Shown: one piece after another, positions 42,800 to 51,273 of the stretch
Layout: every line of letters begins with the position of its first letter
How positions within the stretch are numbered: position 1 is the stretch's first letter
NCBI GenBank assembly: GCA_020026395.1
Contig: JAHHQM010000001.1
Location: forward strand, 1-64,000
DNA: 64,000 bases
Source: Alistipes sp.
GTDB lineage: Bacteria > Bacteroidota > Bacteroidia > Bacteroidales > Rikenellaceae
Direction of reading: 5' to 3'
Translations under genes and position numbers: made by a program
Notes under the pieces: model-generated
What the model was told of the DNA's origin: nothing
Database searches by the model: none
What the model saw: only the letters and a program-made list of their open reading frames with translations

Positions 42800-42827
42800 C
42801 CGAAAATTTTCCGTTGGGAAAATTTTA

Positions 42828-43385
42828 TTATTTACCGAAGTAACGCTTGTAAAGACCTTCGAAGCCTTTGCCGTGACGAGCCTCGTCCTTGGCCATCTCG
42901 TGAACGGTATCGTGAACAGCGTCGAGGTTCTGCTCCTTGGCCATACGAGCCAGACGCATCTTGTCCTCGCATGCGCCGCACTCGGCGTTCATACGCTTCT
43001 GGAGGTTGGTCTTGGTATCCCAAACAACCTCACCGATCAGCTCGGCGAACTTCGAAGCGTGTTCAGCCTCTTCCCAAGCGTAACGCTTGAAAGCCTCGGC
43101 GATTTCGGGGTAGCCCTCGCGGTCGGCCTGACGGCTCATTGCCAGGTACATACCTACCTCGGTGCACTCGCCCATGAAGTGGTTCTGGAGACCCTCCCAC
43201 AACTCTGGGCTGGAACCTTTACCGTCACCAAGCTTGTGTACGGTGACGAAATCCAGATCGCCTTCTGCTTCAACGACTTCTACAAATTTATCTTTACCGA
43301 CTTTGCACATCGGGCACTGCTCGGGTGCCTCGGGGCCTTCGTGAATGTAACCGCATACGGTACAACGCCATTTTTTAGTTGCCAT
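42828..43385 (-). CDS. Rubrerythrin with N-terminal rubredoxin domain
   Basis: 185 residues. Residues 1-40 form a rubredoxin-like Fe(Cys)4 centre (C-T-V-C-G and C-P-M-C). The rest is a four-helix ferritin-like diiron domain with E-x-x-H patterns (W-E-E-A-E-H and D-E-A-R-H) and the E-C-T-E-V-G-M-Y helix. In this rubredoxin-first order the enzyme is a cytosolic NADH-linked peroxidase that protects anaerobes from hydrogen peroxide. A TACCTTTG box on this strand at 43447-43454 lies about 60 bp upstream. Single gene. Very strong match. Confidence 0.93.
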   Translation of the reverse strand: MATKKWRCTVCGYIHEGPEAPEQCPMCKVGKDKFVEVVEAEGDLDFVTVHKLGDGKGSSPELWEGLQNHFMGECTEVGMYLAMSRQADREGYPEIAEAFKRYAWEEAEHASKFAELIGEVVWDTKTNLQKRMNAECGACEDKMRLARMAKEQNLDAVHDTVHEMAKDEARHGKGFEGLYKRYFGK

Positions 43386-43446
43386 AGTTGTAATGTTTTA
43401 ATGTGTGTGTATGTGAAAAATGTGTGTTTTGTGTGTTTGTCTGGGG

Positions 43447-43454
43447 CAAAGGTA
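43447..43454 (-). promoter_or_regulatory. -7 box (TACCTTTG) of the rubrerythrin gene
   Basis: Exact TAnnTTTG match 62 bp upstream of the start; -33 element not clear. Confidence 0.5.
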
Positions 43455-43524
43455 ATCATTTCAGAGCGAGTGACCGCCTCGAAACGATTGTTTTTTCTTA
43501 TGTGGCGATAAAGGAAACTTATCG

Positions 43525-44463
43525 TTATTCCCGACGGTCTATAATTTCTTCGATATAGGGAATGTCGGTCGAGTCCTTCACGAGCACCTTTTTGTCGCTG
43601 TCCAACAAATATAATGCCGGGATGGCGTTGAGGTTGTAGGTGCCGTTTTTCTCCATCTGACAGCCGTCGTCATAGGCGTAGATCCAGTCGGTGGGGAATT
43701 CGCTTTGGTGCTTGCGCCACTCCTTCAGATCGGCATCGGGATGCAGTACGAGGATCTGCAAACGATCCTGCTCCAGCATCTCGTTGAGCATCGGCGAGGA
43801 GGAGATTGCCTCGTGAATCTCGCGACACATCGGACATCCCGGATTGCTGATGAACAGCAGGGTGTATTCCGCATGCAGCCCGTGCAGCGAATGTTTGCGC
43901 CCGTCGGCCGTCGTGTAGATCACTTCGTTGGCTTTGTGCCCGATGCGGTTCTGTTGGGCGATTTTCAGCTCATAGGCAGGGGCGATGCGCTCGTATTCGT
44001 CGTAGTAGGGACTTGCCAAGACGGCATTCAATACGGGAATGTAAAATTCGTCGTTGCGCAAGGGGGAGTTCGGATCGTTCAGCACGATCTTACCCAGCCA
44101 TGCGAAATAATCCAGCATCGGACGCGAGACCGAAGCCTTGCGCATCAGCGTGTCGATCGGAAGTCCGTTTTGCGGTTCGTCCCACAGGAGGTTGATGTAC
44201 GAAGCGTAGGCATTGACCATCTGCGTCGTGTCGATTTTCCTCAAAAAGAGGGTATCGGCAAAGTCGAAACGATCCCAGAAGTGCAGTTTGTACCACATGG
44301 GTTCCTCTTCGCGTGCCAGGTCGATCGGCGGCTCGGGCAACAGGAACTCGATCCGTTCGGGAGCGGTTTGAGGTGCGGTCTCTTTTTTCGGGGTTGAGTT
44401 ACCACCGCAGGCAACCGCCATAAGGGCAGTTCCGGCAATCAAAACATGCAAAATGTGCTTCAT
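43525..44463 (-). CDS. DUF5106-type thioredoxin-like lipoprotein
   Basis: 312 residues from the start at 44463 (MKHILHVL...), chosen because it begins a clean lipoprotein signal (L-M-A-V-A-C at about 13-18). The N-terminal half is helical (W-Y-K-L-H-F-W-D-R-F-D-F-A-D-T, typical of DUF5106). The C-terminal half is a thioredoxin-like domain with G-C-P-M-C (C210, C213) after F-I-S-N-P, and a cis-proline at A-I-P-A-L. Probably a periplasmic or membrane-attached thiol-disulfide reductase; its substrate is unknown. A TAATTTTG box at 44512-44519 lies upstream. Unrelated in repeats to the thioredoxin lipoproteins at 4996-27561. Confidence 0.8.
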   Translation of the reverse strand: MKHILHVLIAGTALMAVACGGNSTPKKETAPQTAPERIEFLLPEPPIDLAREEEPMWYKLHFWDRFDFADTLFLRKIDTTQMVNAYASYINLLWDEPQNGLPIDTLMRKASVSRPMLDYFAWLGKIVLNDPNSPLRNDEFYIPVLNAVLASPYYDEYERIAPAYELKIAQQNRIGHKANEVIYTTADGRKHSLHGLHAEYTLLFISNPGCPMCREIHEAISSSPMLNEMLEQDRLQILVLHPDADLKEWRKHQSEFPTDWIYAYDDGCQMEKNGTYNLNAIPALYLLDSDKKVLVKDSTDIPYIEEIIDRRE

Positions 44464-44545
44464 GGGTACAAAATTTAGTGACGAACGGCTATATCCTAAA
44501 TGCAAAAAAAGCAAAATTACGCGATTTTTCCAAACCCATGCCCCA

Positions 44546-44584
44546 TAAAAAAGGAGATAGCTGCAAATTGCTTTGCAACTATCT
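44546..44584 (-). terminator. Rho-independent terminator of the hut operon
   Basis: On the minus strand: 13-bp stem with one imperfect pair (44572-44584 with 44555-44567) and a T-run, 33 bp after the hutI stop. Confidence 0.85.
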
Positions 44585-44616
44585 AACCTTAAAGTGTATC
44601 GGGCGGAAGTGACGCC

Positions 44617-45864
44617 CTATGCTTTCTTGTACTCCTTACCGCGCAGGAAAATACGTTTTACGAGCGGGGTCTGGTAGGCATACGAGAAGAATTCGAACGA
44701 ACGCATCGGTTTGGTGATGAAGAAGTTCGCCACCTTACCCTCGGAAATCGAACCGAAATCCTTGCTCAACCCCATGGCGTAAGCGCCGTTCAGGGTTGCG
44801 GCGTGAAGTGCCTCGGTCGGGGTCATCTTCATGCGGAACGAGGCCAGAGCCATCACCATGCGCATGTTACCCGAGGGCGACGATCCGGGATTGTAGTCCG
44901 AAGCCAGAGCCACGCTCAATCCGGCGGCGATCATGTCGCGGGCGGGCGGATAACTCATGCCGAGGAAGAATGCCGCACCGGGCAGCATCGTGGGCATTGT
45001 TTCGGATTCGGCCAATACGCGGATCTCTTCCGCTCCCATACGCTCGAGGTGATCGACCGACAGGGCGTGGTGGGCGACACCCACCTGCACACCTCCCGAC
45101 ACGGCCAGCTCGTTGGCGTGGATCTTGGGGATCATGCCGTACTTGGCACCGACCTCCATAATGCGGGCAGTCTCCTCGACCGTGAAGAATCCTTCGTCGC
45201 AGAATACGTCCACGAAATCGGCCAATTTCTCGGCCGCAACACGCGGGATCATCTCTTCGCAGATCAGATCGACGTACTCCTTCTGACGACCCTTGTATTT
45301 GCGGGCAACGGCATGTGCACCGAGGAACGTCGAGCGTACTTCGAGCGGCGAGGTCTCCTTGATGCGGCGGATGACGCGCAACATCTTCAGTTCGTCTTCC
45401 GTCGAAAGTCCGTATCCCGACTTGATCTCCACGGCACCCGTACCCATCATCATGATTTCGTTGATGCGCTCCATTGCCTGACGATACAACTCGTCTTCGG
45501 AGGTTTCGTGCAGACGGTCGGCCGAGTTGAGAATGCCACCGCCGCGACGGGCGATCTCCTCGTAGCTCAATCCGTGAATCTTGTCGAGGAACTCCTGTTC
45601 GCGGCTTCCGGCATAAACCAGATGGGTATGCGAATCGCAGAACGAGGGGAAGAGCATTCCGCCGCGTGCATCGACCGTTTTGGCCGATGGCACGCAGGGA
45701 AAGTCATCCATGAATCCGAAAGATTCGATGCGGCCGTCGGTCACCAACAACCATGCGTTATCGAGGCGTTCCATGCGATCCATCTCCGCGCCCTTCAGAC
45801 GCAGACGCCCCTGACGCTCGATGCCGACGATCGTACCTATGTTTTTAACTAAAAGTTGGTCCAT
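44617..45864 (-). CDS. hutI: Imidazolonepropionase
   Basis: 415 residues, amidohydrolase fold. Opens 4-imidazolone-5-propionate to N-formimino-L-glutamate, the third step of histidine breakdown, in the cytosol. The metal-binding H-T-H is at residues 79 and 81 (D-S-H-T-H-L-V-Y-A-G); later ligands lie in I-H-A-N-E-L and the D-Y-N-P-G-S segment. Length is normal for HutI. Its start overlaps the end of hutH by 16 bp, so the two are translationally linked. Last gene of the operon. Confidence 0.96.
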   Translation of the reverse strand: MDQLLVKNIGTIVGIERQGRLRLKGAEMDRMERLDNAWLLVTDGRIESFGFMDDFPCVPSAKTVDARGGMLFPSFCDSHTHLVYAGSREQEFLDKIHGLSYEEIARRGGGILNSADRLHETSEDELYRQAMERINEIMMMGTGAVEIKSGYGLSTEDELKMLRVIRRIKETSPLEVRSTFLGAHAVARKYKGRQKEYVDLICEEMIPRVAAEKLADFVDVFCDEGFFTVEETARIMEVGAKYGMIPKIHANELAVSGGVQVGVAHHALSVDHLERMGAEEIRVLAESETMPTMLPGAAFFLGMSYPPARDMIAAGLSVALASDYNPGSSPSGNMRMVMALASFRMKMTPTEALHAATLNGAYAMGLSKDFGSISEGKVANFFITKPMRSFEFFSYAYQTPLVKRIFLRGKEYKKA

Positions 45865-47348
45865 TGTTTGTTGTTGTGAATGAATTGAACTGAAGCTTCA
45901 ATATTGGTGTACATCACCTGATCGACGTCGATGAACGGCACGACCTTGCGATATGCGGCTAACAGCTCCTCGATGGGTTCGGAGGAGTGCATCGGACGGC
46001 GGAATTCCAGTGCCTGAGCCGAGTTGAGCAGCTCGATGGCCAGAACGCGCTCCGTGTTGTCCACCACGCGGACAAGCTTCGTGGCGGCGTTACCACCCAT
46101 GCTGACGTGGTCTTCCTGACCCTGCGACGAAGTGATCGAATCGACCGAAGCAGGCATACAAAGACCCTTCGACTGGCTGACGATGGCGGCTGCGGCATAC
46201 TGCGGAATCATGAAACCGCTGTTCAGACCGGGTTTGGCCACGAGGAAACTCGGCAACTCGCGCTTGCCGTCGACCAGCTGATAGATACGGCGTTCCGAAA
46301 TGTTGGCCAATTCGGCAACGGCGATTGCCAGGAAGTCCATGGCCAGGGCGATGGGCTGTCCGTGGAAGTTACCGGCCGATACGACCATGTCCTCTTCGGG
46401 GAAGATCGTGGGGTTGTCGGTCGTCGAGTTGATCTCGGTCGTCAGTACGCTCTCCACATAGTCGATCGTGTCTTTCGTGGCACCGTGAACCTGCGGAATG
46501 CAACGGAACGAATAGGGATCCTGTACGTGCTTCTTGGGGCGGGCGATGATTTCGCTGCCCTCCAGCAGACGGCGGAAATTGCGTGCTGTGGTGAGCTGTC
46601 CCTTGTGGGCACGGATCAGGTGTACCTCGTCGCAGAACGGGTCGATACGGCCGTCGAATGCGTCGAGCGACATGGCGCCGATGCGGTCGGCCCAGCGGCT
46701 CAGACGGCGAGCCTGAATCAGCGACCATACGCCGTGTGCGCTCATGAACTGCGTACCGTTGAGCAGTGCCAGACCCTCCTTCGATTGAAGCTGGATCGGC
46801 TCCCAACCGAACTCCTTCAAAACGTCGGCTGCGGGACGGATCTCACCCTTGTACTCCACTTCGCCCAGGCCGAGCAACGGCAGCGACATGTTGGCCAGGG
46901 GGGCGAGGTCACCCGAAGCGCCGAGCGAACCCTGCTGGAAGATCATCGGGTAGATGTCGTTGTTGAAGAAGTCGATCAGACGCTGTACGGTGATGAGCTG
47001 CACGCCCGAATGGCCGTACGACAACGACTGAATTTTCATCAGCAGGATCAGCTTCACGATCTCCTTGCGAACGCGCTCCCCCGTCGAGCAGGCGTGCGAC
47101 ATGACAAGGTTTTTCTGCAACTGCGACAGGTCTTCCTTGCCGATCGAGATGTTGCACAGCGAGCCGAATCCGGTCGTGATGCCGTAAATCGGGTGTTCGG
47201 GGTGCTCCATCTTCTGGTCGAGGTACTCGCGGCAACGCTGGATGCGCTGCTTGGCGTTGTCGCTCAGGTCGAGTTTCAAGCCCTCGTCCATGATCTCTTC
47301 CACACGATCGATGGTGAGGTGTTCTGCGGATATATGGTGGTATTTCAT
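45849..47348 (-). CDS. hutH: Histidine ammonia-lyase
   Basis: 499 residues. Converts L-histidine to urocanate and ammonia. The A-S-G triad that forms the MIO prosthetic group is at residues 144-146 (G-S-L-G-A-S-G-D-L-A-P-L), and Y-G-I-T-T-G-F-G near residue 55 supplies the active-site tyrosine loop. Length matches the family (about 500). It lies 28 bp after hutU and overlaps hutI. Confidence 0.97.
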   Translation of the reverse strand: MKYHHISAEHLTIDRVEEIMDEGLKLDLSDNAKQRIQRCREYLDQKMEHPEHPIYGITTGFGSLCNISIGKEDLSQLQKNLVMSHACSTGERVRKEIVKLILLMKIQSLSYGHSGVQLITVQRLIDFFNNDIYPMIFQQGSLGASGDLAPLANMSLPLLGLGEVEYKGEIRPAADVLKEFGWEPIQLQSKEGLALLNGTQFMSAHGVWSLIQARRLSRWADRIGAMSLDAFDGRIDPFCDEVHLIRAHKGQLTTARNFRRLLEGSEIIARPKKHVQDPYSFRCIPQVHGATKDTIDYVESVLTTEINSTTDNPTIFPEEDMVVSAGNFHGQPIALAMDFLAIAVAELANISERRIYQLVDGKRELPSFLVAKPGLNSGFMIPQYAAAAIVSQSKGLCMPASVDSITSSQGQEDHVSMGGNAATKLVRVVDNTERVLAIELLNSAQALEFRRPMHSSEPIEELLAAYRKVVPFIDVDQVMYTNIEASVQFIHNNKQWTNF

Positions 47349-47376
47349 TTGAAGTCTAAGGTTTTTTAGGTTGGTT

Positions 47377-49395
47377 TTATTTGGTTTGCAATGCTTTGCG
47401 GATCAGATCCTCGTCGGTAAAATTCGGCAGGGTGACCTTCAGTTCGGGGGTGCGCTGCATCTCGCGACGGATGGCGTCGTAAGCGCCCTGGTTGCGGGCC
47501 CAGCTGCGGCGTGCGATACCGTTGTTCACATCCCACAGGAGCATCTGACGGATTCTGCGATCGGCCTCGGGCGTGCCGTCAACGACCATACCGAAACCGC
47601 CGTTGATCACTTCACCCCAGCCTACACCGCCGCCGTTGTGGATCGAAACCCACGTAGCACCGCGGAACGAGTCGCCGATGACGTTCTGAATGGCCATGTC
47701 GGCCGTGCGGTTCGAACCGTCGTAGATGTTCGAGGTCTCGCGGTAGGGCGAGTCGGTACCCGATACATCGTGGTGGTCACGACCCAATACGACGGGAGCC
47801 GACAGGCGTCCGTCTTTGACGGCCTCGTTGAAGGCCTGTGCGATCTTGATACGACCCTCCGAATCGGCGTAGAGGATACGGGCCTGCGAACCTACGACAA
47901 GGTGGTTGCGGCCTGCCTCGCGGATCCAGTGGATGTTGTCGTCCAACTGACCCTTGATATCGTCGGGAGCAGTCTTGCGGATCTCCTCCAGAACTTCGGC
48001 AGCCAGACGGTCGGTCAGTGCCAGATCTTCGGGTTTACCCGAGGTGCAGACCCAACGGAACGGGCCGAAGCCGTAGTCGAAAAACATCGGTCCCATGATG
48101 TCCTGAACGTAGGACGGATAGCGGAACTTGCCGTCCTTGCCCATCACGGCAGCACCTGCACGCGACGACTCCAGAAGGAATGCATTACCGTAGTCGAAGA
48201 AGTACATGCCTTTGGCCGTGAGCTTGTTGATGGCGTCAATCTGACGGCGCAACGACTCCTGAACACATTCGCGGAAACGGACGGGTTCATCGACCATCAT
48301 CTTGTTCGAAGCCTCGTAGGTAAGACCGACGGGGTAGTAACCGCCTGCCCACGGGTTGTGCAGCGAGGTCTGGTCGGAACCCAGATCTACGCGGATGTCC
48401 TCCTCGGCCAGACGCTCCCACAAATCGACGACGTTGCCGACATAGGCCATCGAAACGATCTCCTTGGCTTCGACCGCCTTGCGGATGCGCGGGATCAGCT
48501 CGTCGAGCGACGTGTGCAGCTCATCGACCCAACCCTGATCGTAACGCTTCTGGGCAGCTTTGGGGTTGATCTCGGCGATGACCGAAACCACACCTGAAAT
48601 GACACCTGCCTTGGGCTGCGCACCCGACATACCGCCCAGACCCGACGATACGAACAACATACCGCGCGAATCGGTGCGGCCGTCGTGGTAGCGTTTGCGG
48701 GCGGCGTTCATCACCGTGATGGTGGTGCCGTGGACGATACCCTGCGGGCCGATGTACATATAGGAACCTGCGGTCATCTGACCGTATTGCGATACGCCGA
48801 GGGCGTTGAAACGCTCCCAGTCGTCGGGTTTCGAGTAGTTGGGGATCACCATACCGTTCGTGACAACCACACGGGGTGCTTCGGGGTGCGAGGGGAACAG
48901 ACCCATCGGGTGACCCGAATACATCACGAGCGTCTGGTTCTCGGTCATTTCCGAGAGGTATTTCATCGTCAGACGATACTGTGCCCAGTTTTGGAACACG
49001 GCACCGTTACCGCCGTAGGTGATCAACTCGTGGGGGTGCTGTGCGACAGCCTCGTCGAGGTTGTTCTGGATCATCAGCATGATGGCGGCCGCCTGCTTGC
49101 AACGGGCGGGATACTCTTCGATCGGACGGGCATACATCGGGTAATCGGGGCGGAAACGATACATGTAGATACGTCCGTATTTGTGCAGCTCCTCGGCAAA
49201 TTCCTTGGCCAGCACGGCGTGGTGCTTCTCGGGGAAGTAACGCAGGGCGTTTTTCAGAGCCAGTACTTCCTCTTCGGGGGTGAGGATCTCCTTGCGTTTG
49301 GGAGCGTGGTTAATCTGTTTGTCGTAAGGTTTCGCAACGGGCAGTTTGTCGGGAATACCTTGACGAATATCATTTTGGAATTCTTCGAGTGTCAT
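47377..49395 (-). CDS. hutU: Urocanate hydratase
   Basis: 672 residues. Adds water to urocanate to give imidazolonepropionate using tightly bound NAD. The conserved F-R-W-V-C-T-S-G segment carries the essential cysteine (about C450), and G-G-M-S-G-A-Q-P-K-A is the NAD-loop region. This is the long form (about 670 residues, as in animals and many Bacteroidota) rather than the roughly 555-residue pseudomonad form. It is 4 bp after ftcD and 28 bp before hutH. Confidence 0.96.
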   Translation of the reverse strand: MTLEEFQNDIRQGIPDKLPVAKPYDKQINHAPKRKEILTPEEEVLALKNALRYFPEKHHAVLAKEFAEELHKYGRIYMYRFRPDYPMYARPIEEYPARCKQAAAIMLMIQNNLDEAVAQHPHELITYGGNGAVFQNWAQYRLTMKYLSEMTENQTLVMYSGHPMGLFPSHPEAPRVVVTNGMVIPNYSKPDDWERFNALGVSQYGQMTAGSYMYIGPQGIVHGTTITVMNAARKRYHDGRTDSRGMLFVSSGLGGMSGAQPKAGVISGVVSVIAEINPKAAQKRYDQGWVDELHTSLDELIPRIRKAVEAKEIVSMAYVGNVVDLWERLAEEDIRVDLGSDQTSLHNPWAGGYYPVGLTYEASNKMMVDEPVRFRECVQESLRRQIDAINKLTAKGMYFFDYGNAFLLESSRAGAAVMGKDGKFRYPSYVQDIMGPMFFDYGFGPFRWVCTSGKPEDLALTDRLAAEVLEEIRKTAPDDIKGQLDDNIHWIREAGRNHLVVGSQARILYADSEGRIKIAQAFNEAVKDGRLSAPVVLGRDHHDVSGTDSPYRETSNIYDGSNRTADMAIQNVIGDSFRGATWVSIHNGGGVGWGEVINGGFGMVVDGTPEADRRIRQMLLWDVNNGIARRSWARNQGAYDAIRREMQRTPELKVTLPNFTDEDLIRKALQTK

Positions 49396-49399
49396 GGCG

Positions 49400-51103
49400 T
49401 TATCCTATTTTTTGGTTTACGATTTCTAGGGTTGCGGCTTCGGCCTTTTGAGCCTCGACGACCAGTGCATTGGCTTCAGCGACCAGTTTGTCGGCCGTTT
49501 CGCGGTCTTTCAGACCTGCGGCATTGATGCGTACGTTCAGGGCGGCACCCATCACGGCCGAACGGGCGGCCAGTGCACCGACACCTGCATCCGATACGGA
49601 GTTGGGGTTACCCTCCTTGGCCATCGCCTCGACCAGCGGGAATACCTTCATCGAAGCCTTCATCGTGCGCAAGGGAACCTGCGTGGCGTAGAGCGTGGCC
49701 TCTTCCAGAGCGGCGGCACGTGCGGCTTTCTCCTCGTCGGTCTTCTTCGGCATGCCGAATACGGCCATGATGCGGTTGAAGGCCTCGGTATCCTCATCCA
49801 CCAGATAGATCAGCTCCTTCATGATCTCCTGACCCTCGTCGGCGTAGTTCGAGAACTCCTCCCAACGCTCGTCCCAACCGGGTTTGTGTGCCGAAAGGTT
49901 TGCGACCATCGTACCGAGGGCGGCACCCAGGGCACCCATGTAGGCCGAAATCGAACCACCGCCCGGAGCGGGAGATTCGCTGGCCGTCTCGTCGGCAAAA
50001 CCTTTGCAGGTCATGTCGACCAGAAGTTTCTTCTTGTTGTCGGCCTCCAACATGTATTCGATGACCTTCTCTTCGGGTTTGAAGGGTTTCAGCTCGTCAA
50101 GACCCATCGACTTGATGGCGCAACGGATGATGCCCTCTTCGGAGATACCCGTCGAGCGGTGCTGCTTGCGCAGGAAATATTTACCGGCATCGATCAGCGC
50201 ACGTTTCGGGATCAGACCGACGATCTCGGTACCCGTCACACGTACACCGCGTGCATCGGCCTTGTGGCAAACCTCGTCGAAAGCGACGTGAAGCGGCGTT
50301 ACGGAGATGTTCGTGATGTTCATCGACACCTGTGCGATACCGTACTCCTCGATGAACCAGCCGATGGCCTTGGTGCACTTCAGCGTACCGGGCTGCATGA
50401 TGTTCTTGCCGTTCTCGTCCTTCTTGATTTTTCCGGTGATGGGGTTACCCTCACGAACGGGACGACCCTTCTCACGAACGTCGAATGCGATGGCGTTGGC
50501 GCGGCGGGTCGAGGTGGTGTTCAGGTTGTAGTTTACGGCGATCAGGAAGTCGCGGGCACCGACGGCGGTGGCACCCGTGCGGGCAACACCCTCGTCGTAG
50601 GGACGGGTTCCGTAGTCGGGGGCTCCGCCCTGGGTGTCGGCCAGTTTCTCGGGCAGGGCTTCGTACTCGCCCTTGCGGCATACGGCCAGGTTCTGACGCT
50701 CCTTGGTCGAGGCGGCGGCCTCGTAGCAGTAGGTCGGGATCATCAACTCGTCGGCGATGCGCTTGGCCAGTTTGCGGGCCAGGTCGGCACACTCTTCCAA
50801 CGTGATGCCCGATATGGGGATCAGGGGGCAAACGTCTGTTGCACCCATACGCGGGTGAGCTCCCTTGTGCTTGCGCATGTCGATCAGCTCGGCGGCACGC
50901 TTCACGCCCCGGAATGCGGCTTCAACGACCGATTCGGGATCACCCACGAAGGTGACAACCGTACGGTTGGTGGCTTCACCCGGATCAACGTCCAGAAGTT
51001 TCACACCACCCGATTTTTCGATGGTCGAAGTGATATCCTTGATGATGTTCATGTCGCGTCCTTCGCTGAAGTTGGGAACGCACTCTACGATTCTTTTTTC
51101 CAT
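49400..51103 (-). CDS. ftcD: Bifunctional glutamate formimidoyltransferase / formimidoyltetrahydrofolate cyclodeaminase
   Basis: 567 residues from the start at 51103 (M-E-K-R-I-V-E-C-V-P-N-F-S-E-G-R-D, the family's usual beginning). The first ~320 residues transfer the formimino group from formiminoglutamate to tetrahydrofolate, releasing glutamate. The C-terminal ~200 residues (from S-P-A-P-G-G-G-S, helical) deaminate the folate product to methenyl-THF and ammonia. Having both halves in one chain matches the animal-like fused enzyme. First gene of the hut operon, so the last two pathway activities are made first. The upstream extension to 51166 is rejected because the promoter box (51136-51143) lies inside it. 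Confidence 0.95.
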   Translation of the reverse strand: MEKRIVECVPNFSEGRDMNIIKDITSTIEKSGGVKLLDVDPGEATNRTVVTFVGDPESVVEAAFRGVKRAAELIDMRKHKGAHPRMGATDVCPLIPISGITLEECADLARKLAKRIADELMIPTYCYEAAASTKERQNLAVCRKGEYEALPEKLADTQGGAPDYGTRPYDEGVARTGATAVGARDFLIAVNYNLNTTSTRRANAIAFDVREKGRPVREGNPITGKIKKDENGKNIMQPGTLKCTKAIGWFIEEYGIAQVSMNITNISVTPLHVAFDEVCHKADARGVRVTGTEIVGLIPKRALIDAGKYFLRKQHRSTGISEEGIIRCAIKSMGLDELKPFKPEEKVIEYMLEADNKKKLLVDMTCKGFADETASESPAPGGGSISAYMGALGAALGTMVANLSAHKPGWDERWEEFSNYADEGQEIMKELIYLVDEDTEAFNRIMAVFGMPKKTDEEKAARAAALEEATLYATQVPLRTMKASMKVFPLVEAMAKEGNPNSVSDAGVGALAARSAVMGAALNVRINAAGLKDRETADKLVAEANALVVEAQKAEAATLEIVNQKIG

Positions 51104-51135
51104 AGGTATGTGGTTTAGTTTGGTTTTTTCAAATT

Positions 51136-51167
51136 CAAATGTAACAATTTTTCGTTGAACATACAAT
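51136..51167 (-). promoter_or_regulatory. Promoter of the hut operon
   Basis: On the minus strand: TTG (complement near 51164-51167), 20-bp spacer, TACATTTG (51136-51143), 32 bp before the ftcD start. Good consensus match. No operator palindrome or dedicated regulator gene is seen beside it. Confidence 0.75.
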
Positions 51168-51202
51168 AATTTTTCACTTTATTCCGCCCGCGTAAATCAA
51201 AA

Positions 51203-51239
51203 ATAAAGAGATCCGACCCCCAAAAGAGGGTCGGATCTC
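51203..51239 (-). terminator. Rho-independent terminator of the TonB receptor gene
   Basis: 12-bp perfect stem (51208-51219 with 51228-51239) followed on the minus strand by a T-rich tail. Confidence 0.85.
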
Positions 51240-51273
51240 GGTGGTGATCGGATTAATTAAAAGTTTAAATAAT

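Noticed and set aside
51104..51166. Upstream start for ftcD
   Set aside because: The hut promoter box lies inside it, and the family's conserved N-terminus begins at 51103.
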